NCBI GenBank assembly: GCA_035235625.1
Contig: CP141147.1
Span: 11,645,001-11,709,000 of the forward strand
Length of the DNA stretch: 64,000 nt
DNA from: Saururus chinensis
Lineage: Eukaryota > Streptophyta > Magnoliopsida > Piperales > Saururaceae
Direction: 5' to 3'
Numbering within the stretch: position 1 is the stretch's first letter; each line of letters starts with the position of its first letter. The position numbers were made by a program, and so were the translations under genes. This document shows, in pieces, positions 1 through 11,992 of the stretch. Below the pieces are notes generated by a model that worked only from the letters and a program-made list of their open reading frames with translations, was not told where the DNA came from and did not search any database.

Positions 1-608
1 TGTTTTGGAGTCTAAATTACACACCATGGACCCCAAAGTGGTTAGATATGAACTAAGATAGGCTGAGAAACTGATCGATGATAATTATTTAGTATGGAAG
101 AGGATGGTTCATCATATCCTTTCCCTTTATGATCTTACATATGTGCTAGAGCAGGTCGTAGAACCTCCTCCTAGGAATTGCACTGCAGCACAAAAGAAAA
201 CTTTTGACAAGCTGAAGGATGAGGATACTAAGGCTAGTTCTACTATTCTTACATTCTTGGAGCCCAAGGTTAAGAGGCTCTTTGAGAAACATAAAACTAC
301 CAAAGAGATGTTGGAAGCAATGTTTGTGAGGTATGTGGAGTAGACTAAAGCTTATAAAAGCATGCTCCACATTGAGTATCATAATTCTAGAATGAAGGAG
401 AAAAATGATGTGAATGAGCACTTTAGTGCCATGTCTATTTTGTTGATGACTTAGAGACTTTGGATGACCCAATTAGTAAGGGAGTTCAGGTTTCTACAAT
501 CTTAAACAACCTCCCTATGTCTTGGGTAACTATGGTGGTCTACTTGAATATGGATGCTTTAACTACCAAACTTAAACTTGAGAAGGAGAGGCATAACCAT
601 ATGAATCT
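1..608 (+). pseudogene. Ty1/copia gag remnant (UBN2-like)
   Basis: Two stretches (104-343 and 460-608, in different frames) read as the gag polyprotein of a copia-type LTR retrotransposon. A motif like NYLVWKRMV near 83-110 is the usual N-terminal start of this family, and MLHIEYHNSRMKE with LETLDDPISKGVQV-type sequence continues the domain. The gag would package element RNA in cytoplasmic particles. Breaks are visible: a stop at 58-60, a tag at 341-343 and a frameshift near 450. No zinc knuckle, protease or RT follows, because the frame runs into a different repeat at about 609. No LTR can be assigned on the left since the window begins inside the element. Seen: the reading frames and stops. 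Known: family resemblance. Alternative: a domesticated gag-like gene, unlikely with these lesions. Confidence 0.7.
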
Positions 609-731
609 AGGGGCGGAGCCACATTCAGCAGGGCCCCTCCCCTGCCTACCAAAATTTTACAAACAACAAGGGGGCTATGCAAGTAAATATACATGCACCC
701 CCTTAATATAACAACCTTGCTCCTCCCCTGA
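609..731. mobile_element. Short hAT/MITE-like element or hAT terminus
   Basis: The segment begins aggggcggagccac and ends gctcctcccctga, which is roughly the inverted complement of the start. Plant hAT elements and their MITEs often have GGGGCGGAGCC-type ends. It interrupts the copia gag frame. No clean 8-bp target duplication is visible. It could be a complete ~120-bp MITE, or the left end of a longer hAT element whose coding part is the pseudogene at 5395. Confidence 0.4.
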
Positions 732-1327
732 CAATCATGGCTAGACTAGATGACCTAAAGGACTAAACAATCCATTCGCCCCTTGCAGTCATAGTGTCCA
801 CTATCTTGCAATTGGCTCCCTCTGTAGGCCGTAGCTCTTGGCTTTGCACGTGAGAGCTTCTCCATCACCAGATTTCTTCCTCAACTTTAGAAGCACGGTG
901 ACAGGTGACCCATGAATGTTGGTCATCTCCTCTCTCTCAAATCTCAACCGACCCTCTCACTTCTTTGTGTAGTGGGGGCTAGAAGCTCTCATCATTCATC
1001 AGTCATCAACTCATCGTCTCTATTGCTTAACTTGCTTCCATCCAATGGGTAGGGAGTTACGAATCAAGGAACAATGGCAACAGGGTGCCCCTTCTTAGCC
1101 CTCAGGTAAACTGCTCAAACTCTTCTTATTATTGGCTAGACTTTGTTGTAATGCATCGTGTGAGTTGATCAAATTATTGTCTGTGATCATTTTTTGGATT
1201 CTCATAGTCTCTCACATGCCTTTTCATGTTTCCATGATGACTACTTGCTGAGCTGTTGTGCTATGCTTGGTTCCGTTTGGTTTTTCAAAATGAACTATAA
1301 TTAGGTCATTTTGAAAAACAAAATGGA
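732..1327. other. Unassigned; possible UTR/intron-like DNA
   Basis: No coding frame is supported. 770-1100 is less AT-rich than its surroundings and ends in a splice-donor-like ctcaggtaaactgc at about 1100, so it could be an untranslated exon of the hAT element whose zinc-finger region lies at 5395. This is inference only. Confidence 0.25.
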
Positions 1328-1353
1328 GCTATTAATGTGGAATGGAGGGAGTA
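1328..1353. mobile_element. Stowaway-like MITE terminus
   Basis: gagctattaatgtgg followed by aatggagggagta resembles the CTCCCTCCGTCCCA terminus of plant Stowaway (Tc1/mariner) MITEs in reverse complement, ending at a TA dinucleotide. The partner terminus was not found with certainty. A similar end lies at 46711-46740. Confidence 0.35.
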
Positions 1354-3360
1354 TAATAGTATGATTAGGTAATTAGACTGTGTCAGCTGAACTCATATGA
1401 TAAACATTGTGGAGTATGAATGATGTAACTCCCTAGAATTACAAGGAAAATAGGGTGGAGAATATTGGATGTAAGGGGAGAAGCAAGACAAAGAGGAGAA
1501 GGAAGAGAATTGGAGAAGCCAGACTCTTTGAATTAATCTAGTAATCAGTGAATGTACAACCCTTGGTCGATAATGGCTTATTTATAGAGTTAAGCTCCTG
1601 ATTACAATGATTATTCTACTAAGACTAGGACAAATCAACGTATGAGATTAAACTAATCTTAAATAATGTCTGACCCAGCTAGGAGATGGAAATCCTATTA
1701 ATAGTAGAAGTGACTGAATAAGGAAAGTCCTATAATGAGAGATGTGCAGCCCAATTTGATGACTAAAAAGGGCCATAACAATGAACTCCTTGAAGCAAAC
1801 ACAATTGGGGATAGTGCCATATGCGAGCATACACCTCAGAACAACAACTGCGTTAACTTTATTGTTAACATTGCAGTTTCTAATCTCTAATTGAATTGGT
1901 GAATGGATAGAGGCAGCAAAGTCAACATAATGACAAACAATATACATCTTACTCTTTATGTTTTTAGTCTTCCTGGTTGTTCTACATGTAATGTATGGTC
2001 ACTGTTATATATGATTACTAGAATGGGAAAAAAACTTAAATCATTATGGTAAAAAATTGTTCATAATTTTTAGTTCTTAACATTTTTCCCTACTATGTAG
2101 GGAAAATGATATTCCGTGTTTTTAAATTTTATATTCCTAATCGCAGGTTTGATTTCAGCGATGTTCTTATCGAAAGGAATCAAAGGATAACTTAATAGAT
2201 GGGTATGCCCTTGGAATTTGAGAAATTGGTTGCAAGAGATTTAACGGTTGGCCATATTTTTTTGTGCCATTTTCATATACTAATGATAGTATGATAGATG
2301 AAGGGAGTCTCTTTCTAAATTCTAGGCACTCGCAGTCACCTAAATGTTAAAGCTTATTCATAGGGGGAAAGGATAGTAGGAAAATGTTAAGCACTAATAA
2401 ATCAAATACTTTTGTTGAAAATTTGAGTGCGACATGGATCCAAGTTTTGGGTGTTTTTGAGGCATCAAATTAGTACCTCTATGAACTTGTTCTACATTTA
2501 TGTGGGTTTGAATACATTAGTCAATATATTGCATAGATGTAATCTAGTTAACATGGACTAAATCTTGTACTGACTTTGAGTTTAAGACTTTTTCAGTTTT
2601 TCTAAAATGTTGTTAAATCCACTTCGTTATTTAGTGTATCTATATAGAGGAAAGATAGGGGGATGGGTCTAGTACTAAAGATGAAGTAAGTGTAGGAATA
2701 ATGTCAGAAGAGATAGTGAAACAGTTTAAAAAGGTGAGACATAAAAAATTTCTGGTTGATACTTTTTTAGGATTGAGTTCATGTTTAACATTTGGATAAG
2801 AACGCTAATAATAAAAGGTAGAGGGGGCATTTTATTTATTGATGAAAGTTAAAGCTTTAATTAGTGAAAGGAAAGCATTTGTTCAAATAAGCCAAAAGGA
2901 GTAACTTTTTAATATTTTATTGGGGACCTTATTACATAGCTACTTTCCAATTTTCCCCTAGCTTTTTCTTAGTCTATAGAGAGTACCAAATCAGATGACA
3001 TGCATTTATCCAAAATTATTCAGTAATTATATGTATGTTTAATACAATTTTTATCATGGATACTATGAAAATAGAATAGGATTATACTTTTATATTAAAT
3101 GAGAGTTTAATATCCATCTAATCAACCTAGCAGATCACTAGATTGCTCTTAAAATTAGTACTTTCAACAAGTATGAATTAAGAGTTCTTGCTTCTTTGAT
3201 CAATTTTTTTTATTAATCGAAAAGAATTAAAACCTAATACTCACTCAAACTCACTCTCGAAATATCAATATATAAACATAAGTGTCCTTATGTCATATAT
3301 TGGCTTATTGTCATGATCAAAACAATGTCATAAAATTTGTACTACGAGTCAATTTATAGT
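1354..3360. other. No gene seen; AT-rich intergenic DNA
   Basis: All frames are short and have no recognisable domain. Around 1575-1595 there is cttatttatag, a reverse-complement TATA-like motif beside A/G-rich DNA, which may be a minus-strand LTR fragment, but no terminus could be placed. 2000-3360 is AT-rich with nothing I recognise. Confidence 0.4.
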
Positions 3361-4260
3361 CTGCAGATGGATTTCTGAAGGTGGAAGGAAAAGAAGACTC
3401 AATTTCTTGTTTTTGACAAGGAAAAACATGCACACACATCACATTTACACACTTTAGGGTAAAAGAGATCTTAGGTGAAAGATCAATGAAGTTTGGAGTT
3501 TTAAATAGAGAAAAATGAAATTTTCAAAAAAATTGACAAAACAATTTATTGTTTCTATAAACCGATCGATTGTCGCCTGAAATCACTATGTGTAAAACGA
3601 AGCCAAGAGTTAGCAATCAATCGGTGTGTTGAAGCAAATGATCGGTTGAAGAGTCATGTTGAAAAATACAGGGAAGGATCGATCACCCTGTGGAAACGAT
3701 CAATCGTTCGAGCAGTAGGTTGCCAAATTTAAGATCTTCTAGTTTGATTACGATTCCAAATTAGATACCTTTTATTTTAAGGTTTGTGAGTTTATAAAAA
3801 GGCATTGGAACGTGATGGGGAAGTGATAAGACCTAGAAAAAACTTTCAGAGCTTGTGTGGAGTCTCTAAAATGGAATTTTGAGAGTGTCTTCCAAATTGT
3901 GAAAAAGTCTACCATAAATAAAAAAGAGTGATTATAGAAGAGATTGAAACACAAAACACTAGGTGTTTACTGAAGCTTGTTGCTAAGTAGATCAAGTGAA
4001 TAGAAGATTCATTCCAATGAGGAGATGAAAGATCTATGTTGATAAAGAGAGTACAAAGGAGAAAAAGATCAAGCTATGTCCAGTAAACAAGCAAGGAGTG
4101 GTTAATTTAGAATTCAAGAATGATGTGAAGATCTAGCTTGTTTGAAGAAAAAAGAGTCTTCTGTCTATGTAATCAGTAATTTTGTAATCTTGAGTTTACA
4201 GAGTGCATAGTTTATATAGACAGATGTGTTTTGGTTGCTGCCTTGATTATAAATTTATTG
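3361..4260 (+). repeat. Copia (SIRE-type?) LTR-like segment, copy 1
   Basis: This stretch shares its layout with 44380-45260 and, in inverted form, with 4390-5370: a line of the type agggtaaaa(g), then a block rich in cgatcgat/aatcaatcg (3560-3715), then a ggttgcc/ggttaccc line. No gene is present. Likely an old LTR of a copia element. Termini and target duplication were not resolved. This copy is the most diverged of the three. Confidence 0.45.
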
Positions 4261-4379
4261 TTAGAACACATTAGAATTTGGAATGTTAAATTGGTTAAAT
4301 TCTAGGTTTATTTTGTTTAAAGGGGGATAAATCTTATAACTTGATTGCAATTTAGAGGCACTTTCTTTTCTTGGTTTGT

Positions 4380-5370
4380 CTATACCACACACATAGTCCG
4401 ACAAACCAACAATGAATCAATCCACAGATGAACACAATAATTTATGTGAAAACCCCAACTAGGATAAAAAATCATGACAGCCTCACAAGGCCAAATAAAT
4501 GCACTAGCAAGCAAGAACTTACAAGTCCCAAGAACAACCAATGAACCTCTTTGATTCGACACAAACAAAAATATTTTTTTCTTTTTTTAGTCCTATTCGT
4601 TGTTGGCCTTCAAGTTTCTCCCTTAATCAAAACCTTGAAGCTTTCCATCTTTGTGTTCCGTATTCGTTTCCTTTTAGCGATTCAATCAAAGACTTGTTCT
4701 TCAATTTGTGATCTTCCTTTCAGTTTCTTCAATCAATTCATGGTGAAGAACTTTGCTGCAACTTCTCTTTGAATACTCTATGTATCAGCTCCTTTAGTTG
4801 TGAATTGTCTTCTTCTCTTCAATTCATCATAGATCTTCAATACAAAGCTCAAGTGAATTCTTCTTTGGAAACAATAAGTAAAGGTGTAAAGCCTCTTTCT
4901 CTGTTCTCCTCTAGGTTTTTCTCTCTCCAATATAATGATTTCATAACCTTTATATACCTCATTAAGTCAGTTTAGGACTTGTACTTGAATAAGGAATGAA
5001 ATAGAAATAAGAAGGTCTTAATTTAGGTAAACTATTCTTGTAACGATCAATCAGACACTTTTTTTAATATGAACGATTCTTCAATCAATCGATCAATGGC
5101 AAAAGTGATTAATCTATAACTCTCGACTTCATTTTTTACAAGGGTGAATCAACAAGCGATCGATCGTTTACTCCTTCACATTTTGTAGCGATTAATCGTT
5201 TTGCCTATTTCCCTACATTTTTTGCCCTTTTTACCCTAAATCATTCTAAAACCTTTGTAATCACTTCTTAACCTTTCCTAAGTGATTTATGTATACCAAT
5301 GTGATCTGAATAAGCTTCAAAACTCTTCACATTCTTTAGTCTTCCACCTTGATCAACAAGAACATGTCTA
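4380..5370 (-). repeat. Copia (SIRE-type?) LTR-like segment, copy 2
   Basis: The reverse complement of 4750-5350 follows 44400-44980 line by line, including gggtaaaaaggg, the cgatcgat-rich block, tcattccttat..aagtacaagtcc and ggttatgaaatcat. Near 4380-4390 the reverse complement reads tgtggtatag, a possible degenerate tRNA-Met primer site, which would make this a minus-strand 5' LTR. No internal coding region follows it. Short frames here (for example 4551-4975 on +) are shadows. Confidence 0.5.
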
Positions 5371-5394
5371 CTCATATATTCTTACATTTTAGAT

Positions 5395-5967
5395 ATGGAT
5401 AAATTTCCAAAAAGAAAGACAATGGTTGAGCCATTGCCACTTAAAAGAGTAAAGAAAGATGAGGTGTTACATTTGTCAAAGAAAGTTTTTATAGAAGTTA
5501 ACTTGGGAGAACTTCCTACCCACCTTGGTTGTGTCCTCGAATTATAGATTATCATTCCAATGACTGGGATCAAATTTGAAGAGCCTATCTATAAAAGGGT
5601 CCTTGTCACCCATCCAACTACAATCTTCCACAAAAGAAAATTGGAAAAGGTTCAAGAAGTTTCCATCCAATTTGGTTTGATGAGTACGGTAGTTGGTTTG
5701 AATATAGCATGGCAAAAGATGCTTCATTTTGTTTATGTTGTTATCTTTTCAGATGAACAACTCTTGAACAATCGAGTATATACAATGATTCTTTCGGTAG
5801 TGAAGGATTTTCTAACTAGAAAAAGAAAGATAAGTTTTATATTCTTGTTGGAGGCCCCAATAGTGCTCATAATCAAGCTTGGAGGGATGTTAAAATTTTG
5901 TTGAATCAGGAACATCATATTGATACCATTTTTTGCAAGCAATAAAAAAAAGCTCGATGTGAATATC
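5395..5967 (+). pseudogene. TTF-type zinc-finger (hAT, ZMYM1-like) pseudogene, 5' part
   Basis: A start codon at 5395 opens a lysine-rich frame (MDKFPKRK) that shifts near 5528 into a frame with signatures of the plant TTF-type zinc-finger domain of hAT-family, ZMYM1-like proteins: IDYHSNDWDQI, then RAYL and KGPCHPSNYNLPQ, then FDEYGSWFEYS, then FCLCCYLF (about 5735-5755), and GGPNSAHNQAW at about 5850-5885. The cysteine pairs are the presumed metal ligands. In-frame stops interrupt it after DQI, after RAYL, after CCYLFR and at CKQ-stop. The frame is cut at 5967 by TK1 and resumes at 43695. An intron-like ttttag precedes the start codon. In intact relatives this domain leads into the hAT transposase core. 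Alternative: a host gene derived from such a transposase. Confidence 0.75.
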
Positions 5968-8103
5968 TATAACATCCGTAGTTTTTGAACTATCTTTTTA
6001 TAATATTTTGTGATAAAAGTTAAGGGTCGAGTAGAGCTATGTGAGACAAGCATAACGAGCCTAAGAATGTCTAAATTAGACACCGGGGTTGTAAGTTATG
6101 GCCTTGGAAAGTGTTCTATATGGGCGGAACCCACTTTAAAAGTATAGGATAACATACTCAGATGGGGTCTAATTTCAAAAGGCTCATTGTTACAAGCCCA
6201 ATGGTACCAAGAATGTACAATTCCGACTTCGGGGAAGGGAGATACACCCATTTCAATTTTTGAATGTTGGTTTTCAATTAAAGAGAAAAAGAAAAAAAAA
6301 GCAGCGGTGCCAACTAGTGCAAGCCATGCCTGTGCCTACTCCGCGTGACATGCAGAACTCGCGCATCGGGTTCGCGCAGCGTGGCGGTGTGTGCCACGCT
6401 CCCCGGGGCCCTCGCGACGCGATGAGCACATTCCGCATGCCACATGGTGTGTGGAACCACCTCACATACTTATAAATAGTATGGAGGCCTTCTAATTCCC
6501 AATTTTTTCCACTTCTACCTCAAACTTCATTTTCCAATTTCTAAGCTATTTTATGTAGGATTTGGGTGGTTCAAGAGGCGTTTTCACCTAAATTGAGCGT
6601 GCTCTATGCAATGGGAGGCTTGTTTTAAGGATTTAACAACTCTAGAAGAGAAATTTTCATCATCCAAGTGAGAAGTGCCTTGTTTCTGACCCTTGAATTC
6701 GCAAAGAAGTTTAGGTAGGGGTTTTTATCCTCTTTTAAGACATAAATATTTACATAGGTTGTCTTTTGATGTTTACATAGATAATTCTAGTTAAATGCTT
6801 TAGTAATTTCCATGTTTATTTTAAAATTGCCTCATATACTTGTTTTATTGAGTGTTTATCTCTTCAATCAAATTATGAATTATGCTATCTGATATATGTG
6901 ATGTAGAGAAACTCTAGCTTCAGCATTATTTTAATTACACATGAGTATTATAGGATTGTAGACGATTTTGTGGAATTATTGCTTTTGTCAAAAGGATTTG
7001 AAAAATGCATATAATCATGTCAATCGAGTTACTTAGATGAGATAGAGAAGGGGTAACTGTCTCATTGGAATGAGCGACCAACCCTACCTTTATAATCATT
7101 ATCAGTAACATAGCCATGACTTTGTAGAGGTGAGGCTATGATTTTTGAAAGGTTGAACCTCAAGGATGAATGTTCTGAAAAATAAAACTCCTATTTGAGT
7201 CGGGGAATTCCAGAGTTATTTTATTGTCTAGAGCTAAGCTTGGTAGACGTACCAATAGAGCTCCATGAATAGAGTGCACAACTATAATCTGGTTTGGAAT
7301 TGGATACACGGTATGCACATTAGCCTGGCGAGCCCCTAAGAAAGGGCAAGACCCCTAATTAGCCCCTAACGAAGGGAAACTATCAAGGCTACGCTCGCTA
7401 GGGTAGAGAGTATCATGGGAAAATGTCTATGCTCTCTTGATCCCGGCACCCCATGAGCATGGGTGGTTCTTCCCTCTACAAGCATGAAGTGTTTCACGGA
7501 TAATTTGTGGAGGAGTAAGAGGTCGTTGCTTGGTACCCATAGCAAACTCCTTAGGATGGAATAGGTGTCTGGGACACTTGTAGTAAGCCATGCGAACTTA
7601 CAAACCCTAGTAGCATCTTTGATATGTAGGAAGAAGCCATAGGGATGTTTTTGGGTGAGGGGCACACCCTCGTTTTTTAAAAGTATTATCTATTTACTTG
7701 ATTATGTGATTTAAAAACTGCCATATGTTATATTTATGTCTAATGGAATAAATACTCATAATATGTATTTTAAATTACTCACCACCCGCCCAGACCTTTC
7801 AGGCCCAGGTGAGTAATAGAAGAAGGTAGAAGAGATCAATAGAAAGACACTTTTTGGGAGCTTGAAGTGGTGACTAAGGATCGACGATTGCACCAGTTGT
7901 CCTAAGTACTTTCTTTCTTTTGTTGGGCTTGAGAAGACTTGTTTATATCTTTACTTGTGTGTTTGTACACAGACAGTATATTTCCTGGGAAATGAACTAT
8001 AATGTGTTATGTTTAAGGTAAAATGTTTCCAGGTCACGACCCGAGCAAGCTCTGATTTTAGTTTTAACTTTCTATATGTTTTTTAAATTATCGAGTCATG
8101 ACA
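5968..8103 (+). repeat. TK1 5' LTR
   Basis: Matches 41756-43694 through most of its length, for example the segments around 6470-6620, 6960-7130 and 7950-8100. Begins tataacatccgtag (expected tg start mutated) and ends gagtcatgaca. It is about 200 bp longer than the 3' LTR because the 3' copy lacks the counterpart of roughly 5995-6200. 6310-6450 is a GC-rich patch in AT-rich surroundings. Frames such as 7366-7665 (-) are LTR shadows. Confidence 0.88.
6471..6478 (+). promoter_or_regulatory. TATA box of TK1 5' LTR
   Basis: tataaata, preceded by a GC-rich stretch and kept at the same place in the 3' LTR (42051-42058). It lies about 500 bp into the LTR, which would put the U3/R boundary near 6500. 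Confidence 0.6.
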
Positions 8104-8105
8104 AC

Positions 8106-8117
8106 TTGTATCAAAGC
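8106..8117 (+). other. TK1 primer binding site (tRNA-iMet type)
   Basis: ttgtatcaaagc lies 2 bp after the LTR end and matches the usual plant chromovirus site TGGTATCAGAGC at 10 of 12 positions. It would prime minus-strand DNA synthesis. Confidence 0.75.
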
Positions 8118-8231
8118 CCAGGAAATTCTGTCTACATATGCATATGGTTAGAAATAAATGACTTGAAGCTCTAATAATTTGCTTAGATAAGTAGACTTAG
8201 TATAACCTTAGATCACCCTTTTTGAATATAG

Positions 8232-9142
8232 ATGTCATCATCATAACAACTTGGTCAAGAGCCGCATTCTCCAAAAAATGATTTGGCTGGACCAATCCCA
8301 TTTGAATCGGGATGGGGAGTAGCACCCGAAGCAATGAATGTGTTGTTGCGAAATCTTGCTCAACACTTTGTTGAGCAAGGTTATCATCCTACACTTTCTT
8401 TGCCGCCAACACAATCTTGTCTGATTCCCTTGAGTGAAAACTCATCTAGCAGGAGTAAAGGTGAGTACAATTTTGCTGAATGGTTTAATCAGATTGCCCC
8501 CACCTTCTTGGGTCAAGGAGAGCTTGAGGAGGCAAAAAAATGGATAAAAGAGATTGAAATGATTTTTGAAGCAATGGAGCTACCTGAAAGTAGAAAGGTT
8601 TCCCTTGGGACATTTTTCTTTTTTGGAGAGGTAGATCATTAGTGGACTATAATCAAGGAGACTAAATTTGTGGAGGGTCAGTAAGTTTCTTGGACAGAAT
8701 TGAAGGAAGTCTTCTATGATAATTATTTTCCAATCCATATGAGGAAACAAAAGGAGTTGGAGTTCATGGAACTAAAGCAAGGGAGTATGTCGATCCGTGA
8801 GTATGTGACCAAATACACTCAGTTGCAACGCTTTGCCTTAGGTGCATGCACTACAGAATTATCTCACGCTACCCGATTTGTCTCGGGGTTAAAACCAGAA
8901 ATAAGATATCAAGTGGTAATATTTGCAACCAACTACTTTGAGTAGAGCAGGTTAGATTGCCTGTGGCAGAGAGTGATCAATAGAGGGCAATGGTAGAATG
9001 GAAGGAGGCTTGGCAGAATAGTGGATTCAGACGCCCTAACAACAAGAGAGGCTATAACTACACTGGCGGTGCCCCTACCTAGTCAACTCGACCATATTAG
9101 CTGCAACCACAACAACAAGTTTTTCAGAGATGGCCACAACAA
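8232..9142 (+). pseudogene. TK1 gag, N-terminal and central part
   Basis: A start codon at 8232 is in frame with 8283-8642, after an early stop at 8244 (probably caa to taa). The central part has the retrotransposon gag core: a WIKEIEMIFE-type helix, then (8700-8945) YDNYFPIHMRKQKELEFMEL and FVSGLKPEIRYQV. The protein would form the virus-like particle and bind element RNA. Stops are seen at 8643, 8682 and 8946. The glutamine-rich linker before the zinc knuckles (9080-9140) is cut by ATH-A at 9143 and continues at 29259. Start choice: the first ATG after the primer site in this frame. Confidence 0.82.
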
Positions 9143-10586
9143 TGATGCACTAAAATAATATTCAATTAAATGCTTTCAAATTTTGAATTACAATCTTATT
9201 TTGTGTTAATTCATTGCTGATTTAGGTTATTTATATTTTGAATAAGTTAGTTAGACCTTAATTGAGTTTAAATGTCTAAACAGGCTTCAACAGGATCCAA
9301 CTGGAAGAGGAAGTGAAGCCCAACTACCCAAAGCTATTTAAAAGTCAATAATGGGCACCTAATGGTCTAAACATGGATGGAATGGTCGAACACAACCTTT
9401 TTGACCTGTTGGATTTGAGATTTGCATTAAGAGAGCTAAATTAGGAAAGAAGCTGATTTGGACAGATTGACACTGACTTAGTATTTCGATCATATCATTT
9501 TATGTATAATTCGGATTGATACGGTTCTGGTGACATTGGAAAGAAGAATTCCGTGACTACAATTGTTATTTCAGGAAGAAATTCTAAATTCGAAAGATTT
9601 ATTGGTCCAATCTGGCATGCAAAGGGACAGCTAGTAAACTAACCCGAGGCCAACACAGGAAGAATATTTTCATTGATTGTGATTGATACACATAAGGAAA
9701 GATAAGGAGGATGATTGGTAACTAAAGGAAGATTCAAAGATACCTATTTGTTAAATAAATCATTGATTTATTTGATTGATTTAGTATCTAATCTTTGTTA
9801 AAGAAGCAACCAATCAGGTAATTAATCAAGATAAAATCCAGAGATATGATTTGACTTTCCTATTAAAACAACCCCTTCTACTTCTATAAATAGAGGGGTG
9901 GACGTGATAGAGGCATCATTCCCTCCTCTTTGGAGCTCTCTTCTCCAATTTTTCTTCTCCTATTTTGTATTTTTTATTTTTATTTTTATTATAATTGATT
10001 TCTATACTCTAAAGCTAAGGCTAGAGGTGATTTGTAACAATCTAATGGAGTTCAATTCATGTTTCATCAATGGTTTCAAGTAAGTCATGTTCATATGAAG
10101 TGATGTTTATTTAATATTGTTCTTCTTCTTGTTTCTTTGTGATTTAGATACATAAGATGCTTGAAAGCTCTCATTCTTGATCTTTTGTGATTTGGATACA
10201 TAGAAATATTTAAGAGACAATTATTTTTATCCTTCATCTATCTAAAGCATTTTCTATTTTTATTTTTAATTTTAATGTTCATATCATTCGGTTAGATAGA
10301 ATTTTCATTCGATTCTAACTAAGATAACATGACACATGAAGAACATCATTAGATGTTACAATGATCCTTAATGCCTTAGTGTTTTCTCTTCTTTATTTAT
10401 TAACTCTTTATTGCCTCAATACTCTTCTACTCTTTCTCTCTTAATTTTTCTTTTCTCTATTTTTTTCGTAATCATTTTTTTTGTTGCACAAGGTTTTCCC
10501 TATTGATCGACCGTGTCTACTATAATTGGCAAGTAAAATAACTCTTAATTTTACTTCTTCATAGTCTTGGTTCAGACGTAATAACA
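9143..10586 (+). repeat. ATH-A 5' LTR
   Basis: Starts tgatgcactaaaataat and ends gacgtaataaca. It pairs with 27672-29253; the two differ at many sites in their first 250 bp, so the insertion is not recent. The same LTR family, inverted, bounds ATH-B, ATH-C and ATH-D. Confidence 0.93.
9885..9892 (+). promoter_or_regulatory. TATA box of ATH-A 5' LTR
   Basis: tataaata in cttctataaatagagggg. The motif is at the matching place in the 3' LTR (28417-28424) and, inverted, in ATH-B (22762-22769) and ATH-C (40446-40453), so it is the likely core promoter of the family. Confidence 0.65.
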
Positions 10587-10589
10587 AAT

Positions 10590-10608
10590 TGGCGCCGTTG
10601 CCGGGGAT
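10590..10608 (+). other. ATH-A primer binding site (tRNA-Asp)
   Basis: TGGCGCCGTTGCCGGGGAT, 3 bp after the LTR end, is the exact complement of the 3' end of plant tRNA-Asp(GUC). This primer is typical of the Athila lineage. Confidence 0.9.
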
Positions 10609-10957
10609 TGTAATGTGTGACAAGAATCCATTACGAAAAAAAACTCACTTTAACATTACTAATTATCTAATTTTTATTTTTGCACACTAACTCTTTAAAT
10701 TTAGTCATTTACTTTATGTCATTTACTTTTAGTACTAAAATTCTATAATTTTTCTTTCTTCTTTGAGACCGTAGGCACTACCCACGTTACTATCAAAAAT
10801 TTATCGGGATCAAACGTGTACCTTGATAGTGCTTTTGGCCTTATTTTACAATTTTAATTTTTGTTTATTAACTTCTAACTTTTTATATTTTTGTCATTTA
10901 ATTTCTGCACTTTTAGTTTTGTTTGTTACAAAAAAATAAAAATAAATTTGTTGTTGC

Positions 10958-11992
10958 ATGTTAACATGGGTGCGTGATAATTCTGGACGATTGAAAAAAG
11001 TGAACAAATCTTTTGAAAATTATCTTTATTTTGAGATAATGGAGGATCTAAGAACTAATAAGGAACTAAGAAGTGATAATGGGGATAATAATGCACTAAA
11101 TATTAAAGTTAAAACCTTGCATGATTTTTTACAACCAACTAACTCAAGTTCTCCTTCTTGCATGATTCTTCTTACTAATGTGGGTGGTTTTGAACTTAAG
11201 ATGGGTATAATTTAATTACTACTTAAATTTCATGGCTTAGATTTAAAAAGCCCATATTTGCATTTAAAAGAGTTTGAAGAGGTTTGTGCAACTTTGCCAA
11301 ACCGAAATGTTTCAATGATGTTATTAAATTAAAACTCTTTCTATTTTCTTTAAAGGAAAAAGCAAAACATTAGTTGAATTCTTTGAAGCCAAGATCCATT
11401 GGAACATGGCAAGAAATGCGAAGAAAATTTTTGAAAAAGTTTTTCCCACCATTAGAACTAATACACTTAGAAAGAACATTATGAATTTTTCACAAAAAGA
11501 AAATGAGACTTTCTTTCTATGTTAGGAAAGATTTAAACAACTTTTGTTGTTGTGCCTACGTCATGAATATGAAACATGGCATACAAATAGTTTCTTCTAT
11601 AATGGCTTGATCATGGGACTATTTTGTTGTGTTAGTTGATAATGCTCAATCTTGGGAAGACTTTAATGAATTTGAAAGTAGTAATAAGACCAAATCTAAT
11701 GGGATAACTAAGGGGGGCATTTACCTTCTTAAAAAAGAGGATGATGTAAAAAACAAAAATTAGAAGTTTAACTAAAAAAGTTGAGGCTATGGAAATTAAT
11801 AAAGAAAACATGTCTAAAGCTTCTCCAAAAGTACAAGATATTTGTAGTATATATAAGAGTGATGAACACCAAATACAGGATTGTCCAACAATCTCTGCTT
11901 TTCAAGAGGTGTTGCATACTGAAGTAAATGTTATGAATGCCTACAAAAGGCCTTTTTCTTCTCCTTATTCTGAAACTTATACTCCTAATTAG
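10958..11992 (+). pseudogene. ATH-A gag
   Basis: The frame opens at 10958 and shows the Athila gag pattern: an N-terminal region ending LTNVGGFELK, then (from about 11220) KFHGLDLKSPYLHLKEFEE and the zinc knuckle near 11840-11890, where the first part reads CSIYKSDEH in place of CSICESDGH; the second cysteine is lost to tyrosine. Compared with ATH-C it has a stop at 11213 (likely caa to taa), frameshifts near 11310, and loses about 90 bp near 11600-11640. It ends at a tag (11990-11992) right after TPN, a position where ATH-B and ATH-C also have stops. The product would build the particle; this copy cannot. Confidence 0.85.

Noticed and set aside
1648..1947. Minus-strand ORF of 99 codons as a gene
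   Set aside because: No recognisable domain, no supporting signals, and AT-rich repeat surroundings.
8283..8642. Stand-alone host gene
   Set aside because: It lies after an LTR and primer site and continues into the retrotransposon gag core at 8700-8945.
10590..10608. tRNA-Asp gene fragment
   Set aside because: Only the 3'-end complement is present, beside an LTR, which fits a primer binding site and not a tRNA gene.
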